From Tachypleus tridentatus (lineage: Eukaryota > Arthropoda > Merostomata > Xiphosura > Limulidae), in NCBI RefSeq assembly GCF_004210375.1, contig NC_134830.1, positions 50,411,094 through 50,475,093 of the forward strand: a stretch of DNA of 64,000 nt, read 5' to 3'. The position numbers and the translations under genes were made by a program. The notes under the pieces were generated by a model, which saw nothing but the letters and a program-made list of their open reading frames with translations, searched no databases and was not told where the DNA came from. Shown piece after piece: positions 48,381-61,289 of this stretch; the stretch's first letter is position 1, and every line of letters begins with the position of its first letter.

Positions 48381-49522
48381 TACTCTTCAAAAAAAGAAAT
48401 GCAAAATTTTGTATTTTAAAGAGAAATATATGTAATAACTTTACAAGCTCAGAGTATGTGATGTTACACGTGTTAAGGCACTGATTGTCAGACCTAAATG
48501 ACAATAAAAGTTGTGCACTTTGAAAACGGAGGAAAACATCGGATTTTTCGCCAAAACGCATGCATGTCCAAAAAATTTGTTTGAGAGATCTGCATGTTCT
48601 GCAAGTGTAACATGTGCAAAATCCCTATAAAAGTGACGGGTTCTCGGTTTCCATAGCTCAGTGTTAAGCCACCGACACGCAATACAGTTACGCCAAGACT
48701 GACTGAAGCACAACGCAACAACACCATTGGAAGCAGGCGAATCTCAATCAGATGTTGCCAGAGCTGTGAATATCCACCCAAGCACCATCACAAGGCTATG
48801 GAATCGTCACCAACAACATGGATTAACTCGTGACCATCCACAATCTTGCAGACCTCGTGTGACCACGCCCGCACAAGATCGCTACATCCGGTTACATCAC
48901 CTTTGGGACAGGACCACCACTGAGACGTCTACTGCCTCAACAGACCTTTTGCATATTCGAGGGAATCTTACGGCTCAACGATACGTCAACGAGATTCTTA
49001 GGCCCCATGTGCAACCCATCATGGTGAACGTCAACGACGTTTTTCAACATGACAACGCCCGTCCTCACACAGCCCGAGTCACCACTGTCTTCTTGAGACA
49101 CCACAACATCAACGTTCTTTCCTGGCCCTCCAGATCACCAGATTTAAACCCCATCGAACACCTTTGGGACGAGTTGGACCGACGTCTGCGACGGCGACAA
49201 CCTCAACTGTAGACTCTACCTCAGCTTGCAGCAGCTTTGCAGGCTGAGTGGACAGCCATTCCACAAGATGTGATTCGTCATCTCATCGCTTCCAGGGGCA
49301 GGAGATGCCAAGCAGTTATTGATGTTTATGGGGGGCATACTCGTTGTTGATGTTGAGTGGCATTAAACTTCAACTAGTGAGTGTGGACTTCGCCTTTGCA
49401 GACTTTGGATGTTCAGCAGTGAATGTGCAAAGTTTCACACATGTCATACAGAACTACCTGGAATAAACTTGTTAACAATTTGTCTCATATTTTGCCTTTT
49501 GCGTTTCTTTTTTTGAAGAGTA
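48381..49522 (+). mobile_element. Tc1-like DNA transposon, internally deleted, both ends present
   Basis: The terminal inverted repeats match at the start 'tactcttcaaaaaaagaaa' (48,381) and, reversed, at 49,522, flanked by TA on each side (48,379-48,380 and 49,523-49,524). Inside, an open frame at 48,727-49,212 reads as transposase: helix-turn-helix (SQSDVARAVNIHPSTITRLW), then, after a deletion within the middle of the gene, LTAQRYVNEILRPHV, VFQHDNARPHTARV and SPDLNPIEHLWDELDRR. The second and third catalytic acids (QHD, PIE) are present. The first catalytic region is gone, so it cannot be autonomous. The C-terminal end continues in another register after an early stop (LAAALQAEWTAIPQDVIRHL). 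It is better preserved than the Tc1 relic at 19 kb. Confidence 0.93.
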
Positions 49523-49539
49523 TATTTTTTATTATACAC

Positions 49540-51300
49540 AAAGATTGTTTTCAGTTCATACTAAAAGTCTTCTTATATGGTCTTAGGGCTAGTGGATTTT
49601 TATATTTTAAATTGAAGTCACTGTCTCCTGGCTCTGAATCTATGGCAACCACACTTTCCATGCCCATCTGTGCCTCAGTACATGCACCAATTAGGTCTTC
49701 TTCCCTTTCAGAGTATCTCTATAACAGATTGATATCATAGATCTTGGTTTTCCCATCTACCTTTGCTTTATAGTATACTCTATTGATAACTTCCTGCACT
49801 TCAAAGGGTCTTTTCCAATGCAATGACACTTTGTTGTTGGCAATGGGTAGCAGAACTAAAACATTCTATCTGATCCTGAAATGTTGATCCTTGGACTTCG
49901 TGTCACACAAGAGCTCTTGACTACCTTTGTGTTTAACTTTCACTGTAGAACTGCTTTGTAGGTCCAATACAGTACTGTTCAGTCCTCAATTCTTTAGGTT
50001 TCTTCCCTTTTTTTGCAATCGACTTCCTCTCAGGCACTTTCCCAAATTTTCTGAAGCAAAGAGTTTTTCTCAATGCTTCTTTCAGTTCCCATGGACATGC
50101 ATTTTGGATGTCACTTTCAAAACATAAAGGGGCTCTTATTACTAACTTGTTCTTCTTGTTCTAAGTTTTCTTGAGCTATTGTGGTAACTACAGGTACCTC
50201 ATTAGCTTCTTTTCTGTCTAGTTTATCCAACCTTCTACTATCTGGTATGTTTCCAATCATCAAATCATAAATTGGTGCCTTCATACATATGACTCCAAGG
50301 TTTCTCATTGAGTGTCCACCTGTATTCTAGCTATGGAAAGCTTTCTCACCATCCCATCAATCAGCACATACCTTGCCCATCATTTGATACAAGAGTGATT
50401 CTCATTACTGCACCCAGTATCTCATAGTACCTTTACTTTCTTGTCCTTGACATAGCATTCACTTACAGGCATGTTTTGATTTGTTGGCACCTCTTAATGT
50501 TTTTCACACGCTCCAATAACTACTGGTACCGTTGACCCATTTGCTGACTTGAGCTGACCATCAGTCATGCATTGTTTAATCATGATGGTAGCAATTCCTT
50601 CTGTTGGTTAATCTGACATGTCTTAATTCTGTTTCTTCTGGCAGCACCATATATGTAGATAGCTTCAGCTTTTCTATATTGAGAGTTCTGAAGTTGCTTG
50701 TTGACAATAGATGTGTACTCACTGACAATGTGCCTCATTGTATAACAAGCATAGCATACCTTCACCTATTTTACTGTTAACCTCCTGTGACTTTTTATGG
50801 AATCCTGGTAATATTCATCCATTACTTGTTTTGACTACAACTGGCTATCCTTGAGCTTGCCAGTAATACTCCCTCCATGGGCTTCCATATACTGTCCTGC
50901 CAGATTGATCATCTCACCTAAATCTGTTGGTGTTCTCTTCCTTAGAAACAGTGACATATTAGTAGAGCACGTGATCATGAACTCTTCACATATTAGTATT
51001 TTCACACTTGGCAACATTAGTCAACCTTGTATATGTGCCACAAATATAAATACAGTTTTTTCAGTGAAGATTTGACTTCACTGAATTTCTAGTGAAAACC
51101 TTCCTCGGTAAATATATAACATTTCAAGAACACTTTTTACTTTATTCCATGACATCATGTCTGCAAATGCTTGTAGGTCTTTTCCTGTAAAAATTGGACT
51201 GAGACAGTTGCCTTTTTCCCAGTTCTGAATTCGGGGAAATCTTTCATACTTCTCCAAGAAAACATTCATGTTGTCTTTTTGTTCACCAAATTTGGACAGG
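49540..51300 (-). mobile_element. Ty3-like LTR retroelement fossil, broken and internally deleted
   Basis: Parts on the - strand, right to left: gag-like segments (about 51,270-50,840), a zinc-knuckle region (about 50,760-50,580), a protease-proximal region (about 50,310-50,120), then the C-terminal end of an integrase-like region (about 49,860-49,640). The reverse transcriptase, RNase H and most of the integrase are missing. No LTR pair identified. Broken in roughly ten places or more and evidently old. The Tc1 element lies immediately at its left. Confidence 0.65.
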
Positions 51301-52729
51301 TTTGGTCAATTGACCTGACCCTGTTCTCATTCTTGGGTCTTCATCTTTCTGTTGAAGAGCTTTACAATCTCACTTGTTCTCTAATTCTGTCTATGTAATT
51401 CCAGTTGCCCCTTTCCTTCTTTTAGCCATTCTTCACAATACAATCAATGCTAAGTTCACCTATGTTATCACAGTTCTATGTATAGCTTTAAATAATTGTC
51501 TTTTTCATCAAAAATCCACAAAGTCTGTTCAGTTACTTTAGCACTCAGTTGAGAAAATGAACAATTTTTATCAATTCTGTTATTACAATACAAACTGTAA
51601 ATATTACACTAACAGTTGCCACTATACACTTTATATGGCTAAAATCATGATCATCCAGTCTATACACACATTTTTCTTCTCATTTTTCTCAACTTTTGGT
51701 AATACACAACAGAAAAACCCACCCCTCTAGTAACAATATTACACATACAAGCGAAAACCTAGAAACTTCAAGTGAAATCATGTTAACAATATTACAAAAG
51801 CATAATACAACAATTAAATTACCTACAGAATGTTCAACTTTTACAGTGTTACATAATGAAACTTACCATAATTCTTTTAAAATAATTATTTCTCACACTC
51901 TTCTGATGAAAAGTAAATAACCATTAAACATTAAAATACTAAATAAACGAAATGATAACTCCAAAACTGAACAGTGTTCTATATCCGATACTCCTTACGT
52001 TTTCATTCCCATCTCTGTCTGTCCTTTCCCTAGTTTCTTATCTGTATAAGCAAAATGCTGAAATCTATTACTCAACAGAGTTATTTCTACTGTTTCTATC
52101 TTTTTGAAAGTTGTTATACCTTACATACAAATGTTAAGTTCATCATGAAATCCTGCTGCCATTTCCAACAGTTTACCCTTCACTTTATCTACACCTCTAT
52201 GTTATTTAGGAAGCTATCACATTTTTCCACCAATCAAAATCATATTTCACATCTTCACTACTGCCTCTATTAAAGGTACATACCAGTCCTGAATTCCTAA
52301 ATAAAATCTAATGTGTTTATTAAATGTATTAAATAAACTTACTACATCTTAATTTGTTGCTGTATATCCAATTTTCTATGAAATGGTTAATAAATTGTTT
52401 AAACTGTACTTTACTAAATGAGGAAATACAATATTTCTATTAAGATAACAAATAAATTTCATTTTACCAGAAGAGTCATATAAACAAATATTGCTTGGGC
52501 AAAGGATTTGCTGCCTCTTTTTGATAGTTTACTGAAGACATTTGTACAATATTACTTCATATAAAGTTCATTCATCAAATATAACTATGCCCATTATATA
52601 TTATAAGAAGAGACTGAAATAAAAATAAAAGGTTTAAATATATAAATTTATTCACAACTGAGTATGTGAAACTCTACTCGTTTTATAAAAAGTAACTTCC
52701 TTAACTCCACTAAATCCTTCTGCTTCAAT
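51301..52729. other. AT-rich stretch between two retroelement fossils
   Basis: Nothing recognised. It might hold eroded terminal sequences of either neighbour, but no direct repeat pair was found. Confidence 0.35.
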
Positions 52730-55700
52730 ACTTCCTAGTGGATCATACACTGATGCAACAATTGAAAGGACACACCTATGAATTAATTGTCATACTGGTA
52801 GGCAGAGGCAGAAATTGAATTCATCTGATTCGATACACCACTGAGTGTTGAAAACTAGTTCAATGGAAAGCTCGTCAAAGTAGATCTAAGTTCTTCAGTT
52901 CTTTAGCTCTTTCCGACTCAGGGACTGCCATCATAACCTCAAGGCTTTGGAAACGAACTTGTGAAGTCGAAGATTTCCTGCATAGCATGAGGCTTGGGCA
53001 CCTCTTATCAGCTGGATGGCTTCTTGACATGAGCTACAACTCGCCAAGCCATCATCCACATAGAAATCTTGCTCAAGGAAGTCACAGACTTCTTCAGAGA
53101 ATCTCCCACGTTCATCTGCTGTAATTCTCTTCAAACCAAAATTTGCACAAGCTGGTGAGGATGTAGCACTGAACAAGTGCACTTTCATTTTGAAAATGCA
53201 AGAGGTTGTAGAAAGATCACCATTTCTCCACCAGAGAAATCTCAGATAGTCTCTGTGTTCAGGATACACATGAAACTGGTAAAACATCTTCTCAATGTCC
53301 CCATAAAAGCCACAGGTTCATCTCGAAACCTACATAGGACGCTGATCAGGGAATTCATCAGATCTGGACCTTGGAGAAGTTTGTCATTCGGGCAGTCTCC
53401 TTGATAACAAATGCTACAATTGAAGACAACTCTGATCTTTCCTGGCTTCTGAGAATGATAAAAGCCATGGTGTGGAATGTACCAGGAAGTCTTGGATTCC
53501 TTTTCAAACAGTGACACTTCTTCTGCCTCCTCTCACTCTATTATTTCGGACATGAAAGACTTGTAGTCTTCTAAATACTGTGAATTCTTAGTCTAATTTG
53601 TTCTAGTTTCTTTTCTGCCAATTGTTTGTTGTTAGATCGGTATGGTTGTCCATGGTGTATAAACCTTCCTTGTCTTTGTATGTATTTCTCTCCAGCACTG
53701 TCATGAACTTGATACCTTCCTGAGACATGGAGTGATCATTCTGCTTGATTTTGTTCTTGGAGAAGTCTGATTCCAATAGTTTAATTACTTGAGGCAGAAT
53801 CTCCTCCTCTTCTGCACTCATGTTGCAAATGAACTGAACTTCATCAGGATGACGTTTGTTCAAATAGCGCGTATTCAAACAGTGCTGGTTCTTCTGCATA
53901 TGCTCCATCCCAGATCCATTTTCTGAGCAAATGGCTCTCTGTCCTGAGGCTCTTGATCCACGTGATTTTATAGTTGGTCATCAGCTGCGTCTTCCAAGAT
54001 AAAAGTAGTGTCGCTCTGTATGTGCAGCAATGCATGACTTCTGTATCAGGGTCCTCCTTCATTGACAGATAGACTGGCACAATTACAAAGGTCATTCCCT
54101 CACCATTACCGTTTGTCGCCTTCAGTGTTACAGAGCCTTCAATTGCAGTCATGTTTATTGGGGTGGTTCCATTTAAACGTGTTGTCTGACCATTCAGACG
54201 TTTGTAATCGCCATGCAAGCAGGTTGGATGCCGTCCCTTGCATTTGGAGCAATGGCTCTTGTTGGTTCAGTTCTTGGAAAAATGCCAATGAGTGAGACAG
54301 CCAAAGCAAAGCCCATTCTTCTGCAGATAATCTCTTCGCTTGGAAGGAGTTTTATTAATGAAGAACTGACAGTCGTGTAGGGTGGGATTGTTCCTCTGGC
54401 AGACGATGCATCCCGTCTTTGAAACCTTTGTCGTGTCTGTAACAAGCACATTAACACCCTTGCTCTGCTCTGGTTTTGTTGGAATGTACCTCTTTGGCTC
54501 CAGAATGGCGAGGTAGGACAAGAGATGTGATTGGGTTGCAAGCAATATCAGCTTCCTTATTGAGAAAAGACACAAAGAGCTTGAAGGATGGATTATCTTG
54601 GTGTTCAGAAACCATTCTGCCCCAACACTGCACTAACATTCTGGCAGTTTTGCAAGGATCTTTCGATTCTCTCTGCAGTCATTGAGGATTTTCAAACCCT
54701 CAACATGGTCCATTGTTACTTGACACTGTTGCAGAAAAATCAGACAGTTTCCTCAATGCTTGGCTATCTCTGCTCCCCACTCTCGGTCATTCTTGCAGCT
54801 TGTCCTTGAATGCTTCTGCTACCATGAATGGATTCCAATAACGATCATTCAGGATTTTTCTGGACCTCTAGTAGGCAGATCCTGAATCAAAAGAAAAGGT
54901 CCCCTCTATTGCATCCTTGGCCTCTCCACCAAGATACTTCTTCAAATAGTGGATTCGCTCCATGGGAGCGAAGTATAAACTCAAGTACACCTTGAGTTTA
55001 TAAGTGCTGCAAAGAAAGCCTTTCACCCTGGATATTTCAGGGTATTCCCTTCAAATACAGAAGGCTCAGGTGCGGCGAGACGACTGATGTTCACCACATC
55101 TATGAACTTCTTTACAAGCGTCTGTATATCAGGGATAGTTTTTCCTGACGAGGAGTAGCTCTTGGCAACTGCAAATCATGTTCAGTGCCATCTATGTCTG
55201 ATGCTTCATTAATCAAGAGCTTGCAACTCTGTTTGCTTTCCGAAGAGTTCACTAATTATTCATTGTTCATCTAGTTCATGTCGATGTCACTGAAGTTTCT
55301 CTTGAGCCTCTTGCTCTGCTTTGAGTGCAGACACCTCTGCCTATAGATACTCCAGCTCATGTTCTTTCCTTCTTGTTTCCTTTTCTGCCAGTAGAGCTGC
55401 AGCTTGAGCAGCGAGAAGTGCTCTCCTTGAGGCAGTCATCAAGCTTGACCTTGTTGAATTGCTGACCCAGCCGAAACCTTCCAATGTTCAGTCATTTGTT
55501 GTTTCATATGAAGTATGGTCTGGATATCACTCTTTGCTCTGTCTGATAGAAGCCTAATATCAAGTGGTACTTCGTTCTCTGTATGATCATGAACCTCAGA
55601 GTACAGTCTGTCAAGACAATCCAAACTACTATTCAGCTGTTCCATTGTGACATGAATTATTTTGGGACAACACACACAGTCAAAAAGTTTCTCTGCCTTG

Positions 55701-55790
55701 TCACATAGCTGCCTGCTCTGCTTGAACCAGATCAAAAACTGGTTAATAACCTCCTCATTCTTTTCCATAGCCTTTAGAGATGGCACGCAA
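52730..55790 (-). mobile_element. BEL/Pao LTR retroelement fossil, broken, 3' part missing
   Basis: Parts on the - strand, right to left: a gag-like region with a coiled-coil stretch (about 55,780-55,250), a capsid-like and zinc-knuckle region (about 54,660-54,240), a protease region (about 54,200-53,850) and a reverse transcriptase typical of BEL/Pao (about 53,910-52,740). The RNase H, integrase and both LTRs are absent. About ten or more breaks; moderately old. Its 5' side meets a LINE at about 55,790. Confidence 0.85.
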
Positions 55791-58270
55791 ACTCTGGTAC
55801 CACAATGGGTATCTAATGCATTTCGAGCATTAGTGGAGGTAAGTTTCAGGATGAGCATCTACAGCCACTACAACATATTGGGAAACATGAGTATGAGTAT
55901 TGGCAGGATGTCATTTACAAAGAGAATGTATAACAAGTGGCTAAGTACAGAGGCTTGGGAACACCAGCTAGTAAAGGGAACGAGTGAGAGAGTTCATTAT
56001 TAACTTTAACTCTGGTGAAGGAGTTATTTAAAAAGCTAGCTATCCAACGGATAAAGGTATTCTGAATGTTTATGGAGAACAGTTTATAAAGAAGAACATT
56101 ATGTCATACAGAATCGAAAGCCCGTCTGACATCGAGGAATACACCCACGGCAACCTGGTTCTGATTAAAGGCTTGGAATAGGGATTCAGTAAGTCTAACA
56201 AGGTGGTCAACAGTTTGACGTTTTCGTCAGGAGGCGTTCTGGATATTAGATAAGATGTTTTTAGTTTCAGGAAAGAAAGTAAGTCTATTAATGATGATTT
56301 TCTCTTAAGGTATTGATGAGGCTAATAGGTCTGTTGTTTGAGGAATCAGACAGGTTAGATAAGGACTTGGGGATGACAGTGATAGTGGTTGTTTTCCAGT
56401 AATTAGGGTTGTAGCCATGCAAAAAGGAATAACTGTATACAGAAAGTAGATGATTTAGAAAGGTCAGGGATAGATGTTTCAAGGCGCAGTTATTTATGCC
56501 ATTTATTCCGGGGGCACTATTGCTTTTAAGAAGTTTGATGGACATTTCGAGTTTGGTTAGCGTGAATGGTTTGGTGATATAAGCGTTATGGATGAGAAGG
56601 TCTAAACTGAAGTTGGGAGTTAATATTTTGCGATGTTGGGATATGAAATTATTTATATTAAGGAAGTGAGTGTTGTCAAAAGTGGGGAGGTTAGACGTTG
56701 TGTCCTAATTCTTGAGGACTTTAGCAAACATTGTGCATTTGTTCTTGTCAGTAGAAGCCATTTGGTTGTTATGTACTAAGTTGTGAGTGTTAAGATTTTG
56801 TGATGACTTACAAACAAATTTAAATTAATTCCAGAATTCTTTAGGGTGGTTGCAGAAATTGTCTATTGAGGTGCAGAAGTTTTCCCATCTAGCCATCTGG
56901 TTATTTGTTGTTGTTTAATGGTATTGTTTGTTTGATTGATTAATGTTTTGAGGTGGTAATTACGTGTAGAGACAAAAAGTCTACGTAGACGACGTCTTTC
57001 AGTAATGTGGCTATGGATTTCGGGAGTTTAAGGCCCAGTGATGTAACGGCGGGGTGCGGACCTGAGCAGGAGTGACAGAATGGAGGGCATCAGTAATAGA
57101 TTTAGTAAATTTAAGAACAAGATCGTCAAGGACTTGGGGGCCAGAGATTAAGGGAGGAACATAGAAGGGAGTGTTAGATAGAATAGATTTGAAAGCATCC
57201 CAGTTGGAATTGGAAAGTTAAGGGGAAGGGATGTGGGAAGGGAAAAGCAGGTAAAGTTATTAAAAAGATGGAAGGAAACAGGAAGGTGATCACCTCCAAT
57301 ATGATTATTGAGTTGAAAATCAGAAGTATGAGGCAGAAGGTTAGGGGTGGCTATGACTAGATCAAGAATATCTTGGGAGCCATTAACATGTGTGTGTGTG
57401 TTGCACGATCGTTATTGATACGTGTTAGACTGTTCGAACATAAAAAGTTACGAATAATATGTCCGTTACGATTGTTGGTACAACAGAAGAATTCTTTGTG
57501 CTTAGAATTTAAGTCACCAAGGATTATGGAGTGTTTGTGGAGAAAATGGGCGTATTGTAAAAAAGTGGAGTCGGGGAACTGTGAGGGGCTGACGTAAATT
57601 AAGACATTATGGGGCTGAGTGGGAGGCTTCAGAATTTTAATATTTAACTTAGGTTTGTAAAGAAAGGCAATGTTTCTAGTGGGGGCAGAATGGGAGACAG
57701 AGAAAATTTTATAACCAGGGATGGTAAAAGAATGATTGATATTTAGTAAGGTTTTATTAATTGAGATGATGTCAGAGTTTCGGGTGTTGCAGAGGTCGAA
57801 AAGCTCATATTTTTTAAAGTAAAAGCCACCTTGAATATTTATGTGTAAGAATGAAACCATACCACTTACCTGGAAGGGTACTGACCTTTCTTGCTTGAAT
57901 CTTGTGGTACATGACACTCGGATCCGGGTTGCTGATGTCTAAGAAGAACTTGGTAGAGTGGTATATCCAGGAATATAGTTGGTGAAGGGACTCGGATTTG
58001 TTTATATCACCATGAAAGCAATATCAGCAACAAAAATAGCGAGCCGTTCATGGAAAGCACTACCAAAACCCCTGGGTTTCTTGGGAGTAGGCTCCGAAAG
58101 TTGTTGACCTCCGGTCTTGTTGAAAGTTGGGTTCTGGGTTTTCAGGGCTGCTGCGTAGTTGACATGCTGAGCCTGGACAGATTTAGTGTTTTAATCAAGA
58201 GATTTGTCACAATTTTCAGAGTTGTAAAATAGACTCCGGCTGGCAGTGATTGATAGCTACGGCTGGATTT
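55790..58270 (-). mobile_element. LINE (endonuclease plus reverse transcriptase), Jockey/CR1-like, 3'-truncated
   Basis: Read on the - strand: a possible ORF1 or leader end (to about 57,920), AP-endonuclease-type domain at 57,917-57,357 (FLHINIQGG, NSDIISINKTLLNI, HSIILGDLNSKH, then NHIGGDHLPVSFH), a linker, and reverse transcriptase (NSAPGINGINNCALKHL, ITVIPKSLSNL, VFLDVRRAFDSV, VLSHLLYILFVNDI, SQYV). Many stops and frame changes make it dead. It ends inside the palm region where BEL-like sequence begins, so the 3' end is lost. It has no RNase H and clearly differs from the LINE family at 7, 34 and 62 kb. Confidence 0.85.
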
Positions 58271-59379
58271 TCCTACATCTTGTTTAACGTCACCTAAGCA
58301 TCCATAAGATATATGATGCGAATTAGATATGGAAAACGAGGCCAGAATATCAACAGTAAAACTTCATTCACTCACCACCACTAGAGTTAAACAAGACTCT
58401 TTTCGACTTTTTCGAAAAATCTAATTTCATTAACTTTATCGTGAGTCACGTAGCTGATTTTGTAAATAAAAAATGTTATTAGATTTCTCGTAATTTGTTG
58501 TTGCATACAAGAGTTACCACCAGAGCTTCTCAAAATAGTGATATAAGTTTAGACTCATTATTGGTATTCTGTACTCGCTAAATAACTCTTCAAATAGTCA
58601 TATGATGTCGTATGTAATTAGTTTTAATGTTTAATATAACGATTTTGTGCGTCTCCGTGACAATCTTTATATAACTTACAACTTTAAATTTTAATATTTA
58701 TTTTCCTTTTCAGGATTATTAATAGATGTAATATATGACATTAAATTCCTTAAACAGTAATAACCAAATTCGTTAAATAAGATAAGCCAGATATGTGAAC
58801 CTTTGGTTGTAACAGTTCTCCTTCGGTGGTTTGTAATTTGCTAAGCAGACCCAAACTCGTCACATATTCTTGGGATATAGACCAAAAACTCCGCTGACAA
58901 CAGCACTGATGAACTGACAACATAATATAGAGAGATCATATAGTTCTTTTTTGGTTTATCTGCCACTCATAATTATGACTAATTATTAACAATTGTACTT
59001 TTTATCGGAAACTTTAACAAATGTTCATGAAGAAATTATTGCAAAATATATGTAAGTTTAAAATGAAAGTAGCATAGCGTGTTACATATTCCTCTAGAAG
59101 TTAACGTACACTGTGAAGATACAAATGGAACTGTTTAACCTGAAGAATATTCTTATATTCTATTTACCAGACAGTGAACAAGGAGTAAACATTCTTATAA
59201 AAAAAAAATATTTTTCTATACCCTCAACCAATCCTCCGAAAATTATTCTTATTTTTCTTTTCTGTTGTTTTGACAACAATACCATAGTACCAAGCTTCAC
59301 AGACAGAGCTTAATATACAATTTATTTTTTACCATTTTCTTTTCCGTTTCTGCGATTTTAATTCTTCTTGTTTAGTTCC
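58271..59379. other. AT-rich stretch, nothing recognised
   Basis: No exon or mobile element motif seen. The open frame 59,113-59,313 has no family signature. Confidence 0.4.
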
Positions 59380-59765
59380 GCTTTTACTTGTTAGAGAGTT
59401 GTTAACCTATCATTACTGCACTCCATCTGTACTTATTCTACTTTTACTTGTTAGAGAGTTGTTAACCTATCATAACTTGCACGTACTCCATCTATACTTA
59501 TTCTACTTTTACTTGTTAGAGAGTTGTTAACCTATCATAACTTGCATGTACTCCATCTATACTTATTCTACTTTTAGTTGTTAGAGAGTTGTTAACCTAT
59601 CATAACTTGCATGTACTCCAACTATACTTATTCTACTTTTACTTGCTAGAGAATTGTTAACCTATCATTACTGTACTCCATCTGTACTTAATCTACTTTT
59701 ACTTGTTAGAGAGTTGTTAACCTATCATAACTTGCCTGTACTCCATCTAAACGTATTCTACTTTT
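59380..59765. repeat. Tandem array, 59-65-bp unit, about six copies
   Basis: Unit: 'cttttacttgttagagagtt' followed by 'gttaacctatcataacttgc' and 'atgtactccatctatactta'. Copies with and without the 'aacttgcatg' insert explain the variable period. Confidence 0.93.
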
Positions 59766-60144
59766 TAACGCTTTGAAAAGCCCTTATTCGAGTAAACGGT
59801 GCGACTTTTTTCCCAAAGATTTTCTTGGTTTACTTTCAACATTCAATGCTTCCTTCTAGGTATAAATCATGGTATTATATTAAACACTCACTACTGTACC
59901 AATATGATATTCTTATGACGATATACGTGCAGTACCCGTAAAAATATTTTACTGACGATCCATCTGAAGTACTAATATTGATATATTAACAAAAAATTGG
60001 ATAATGTTCTTCTCCTGCTGGTCATTAGAAGTACACCGTTGAGTGCACGAGCTCCGTTTCTCCCGTAATAACCTGTCAGGGCTTTATTTTGTAATTATAT
60101 GTTTAAAAACGGCTGGTATGGATAGAGAAAGCACTAACAGAGGA

Positions 60145-60185
60145 GCGAACAATGTTTCGACATTTTCGATCATCGTCAGGTTCAC
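60145..60185 (-). ncRNA. Hammerhead-ribozyme-like motif in the left (inverted) Penelope repeat
   Basis: On the - strand: stem I strand GTGAAC (60,185-60,180), core CTGACGA, GAAAC, and closing strand GTTCGC (60,150-60,145). GTGAAC and GTTCGC can pair over six positions with one wobble. CTGANGA...GAAA is the hammerhead core, and Penelope elements are known to carry minimal type I hammerheads. Stem II is weak and an extra T follows CTGACGA, so activity is doubtful. Confidence 0.4.
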
Positions 60186-61094
60186 AAAGAAAGATAGGGT
60201 TACTGACCGGAAGCTAAACACTTGTTTGAAGGCGGTTGTGTAATTGAGAGTAGGAACATAGAGGGCGTACTTAGACCCATCAATAAGCTTTCTCAGCAAC
60301 CAATTAGCAACCCTCATAGAATTCACCACGATGAAGACAAACTAAGAAACCAAATAAACACAGCCATAAAACTATGCTCACGAGATAAAATTAACGACGA
60401 ATTAGACAAAGTAAAACAATACTTCATCAACATCAATAAGTTTCCTCCACAAACCGCAGAAAACATTATACGCACACACCTAGACAGAGAGCAAAATCAA
60501 CCAACTAAAGTAAATATATCTCACGAATCAAAAAATCACGAAACCATATACTGCTGTATACCATATATTCCTGACATCAGCAGAAAAATAACCAACATTT
60601 GGCAAAAACTAGTAACAAAATATGACATTCCAGTTAATACCAAATTTATTCAAAAATCAGGCACAAAACTGAGGTCTATACTGTGTAAAAACTACACTGA
60701 CAAACACCAGACCAATATTATTTATAAAATACAATGTGATAACTGCCACGACTTCTGTATTGGAGAAACAAGTAGAAAAATGGAAACCAGATTCAAAACA
60801 CACAAAAAGTCATCTTCGCACGTTTTCGAACACTACAAATAAAAAAAACACAACATAACCATAGAAAATACCCAAATACTAAATAAAGAAACAAACATAA
60901 ACAATCGCAAAATTAAAGAAGCCTCACTTATACAACAATTCAAGCCCAAAATAAACCGATACAAAGGAACACCTTTATACCTGTATTAATAAATATATCC
61001 AACATCTAAACATGCCCTCTACATTCCTACACTCAATTTCAAAACCGCCTTCAAACATGTGCTCAGCTACCGGTCAGTAACCCTTTTTTTCTTT

Positions 61095-61136
61095 GGGAGC
61101 CTGACGATGACCGAAGAAGATCGAAACGTAGTTCGC
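61095..61136 (+). ncRNA. Hammerhead-ribozyme-like motif in the right Penelope repeat
   Basis: 'gggagc' then core CTGACGA (61,101-61,107), a stem-II-like 'gaccgaagaagatc', GAAAC (61,123-61,127) and 'gttcgc' (61,131-61,136). Stem I pairing is poorer than in the left copy, and the stem II strands have one mismatch. Supported mainly by position in a Penelope terminal repeat. Confidence 0.4.
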
Positions 61137-61289
61137 TCCTCTATTAGTGCTTTCTTTACCCACACAAGCCTTTTTTAAACATATAATTTTCTCTACAAGT
61201 GAGGTTCTCTTCACCCCAGATTATTATTTTGTAAGGTATTACCGTTTGTAGGCAATGTATTACCTACTCACATTTCACATTTACTTTGA

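Larger units (their letters stand above)
60050..61200 (+). mobile_element. Penelope-like element, 5'-truncated, with inverted terminal repeat copies
   Basis: The frame at 60,222-60,842 and its continuation to about 60,990 encode the C-terminal part of a Penelope-like polyprotein: a linker (INKFPPQTAENIIRTHLD, TKFIQKSGTKLRSILCKNYT) and a GIY-YIG-type endonuclease (NIIYKIQCDNCHD, then IGETSRKMETRFKTHKK). It ends with the family-typical QFKPKINRYKGTPLYLY. The reverse transcriptase is missing. A ~140-bp segment after the frame (about 61,035-61,180) is present again, inverted, before it (about 60,095-60,240). Inverted and direct pseudo-LTR copies are known in Penelope elements. Two hammerhead-like motifs lie in these repeats. 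It is not intact. Confidence 0.85.

Noticed and set aside
48441-48781. - strand frames opposite the Tc1 transposase
   Set aside because: They are antisense shadows of the transposon's + strand coding region and terminal region.
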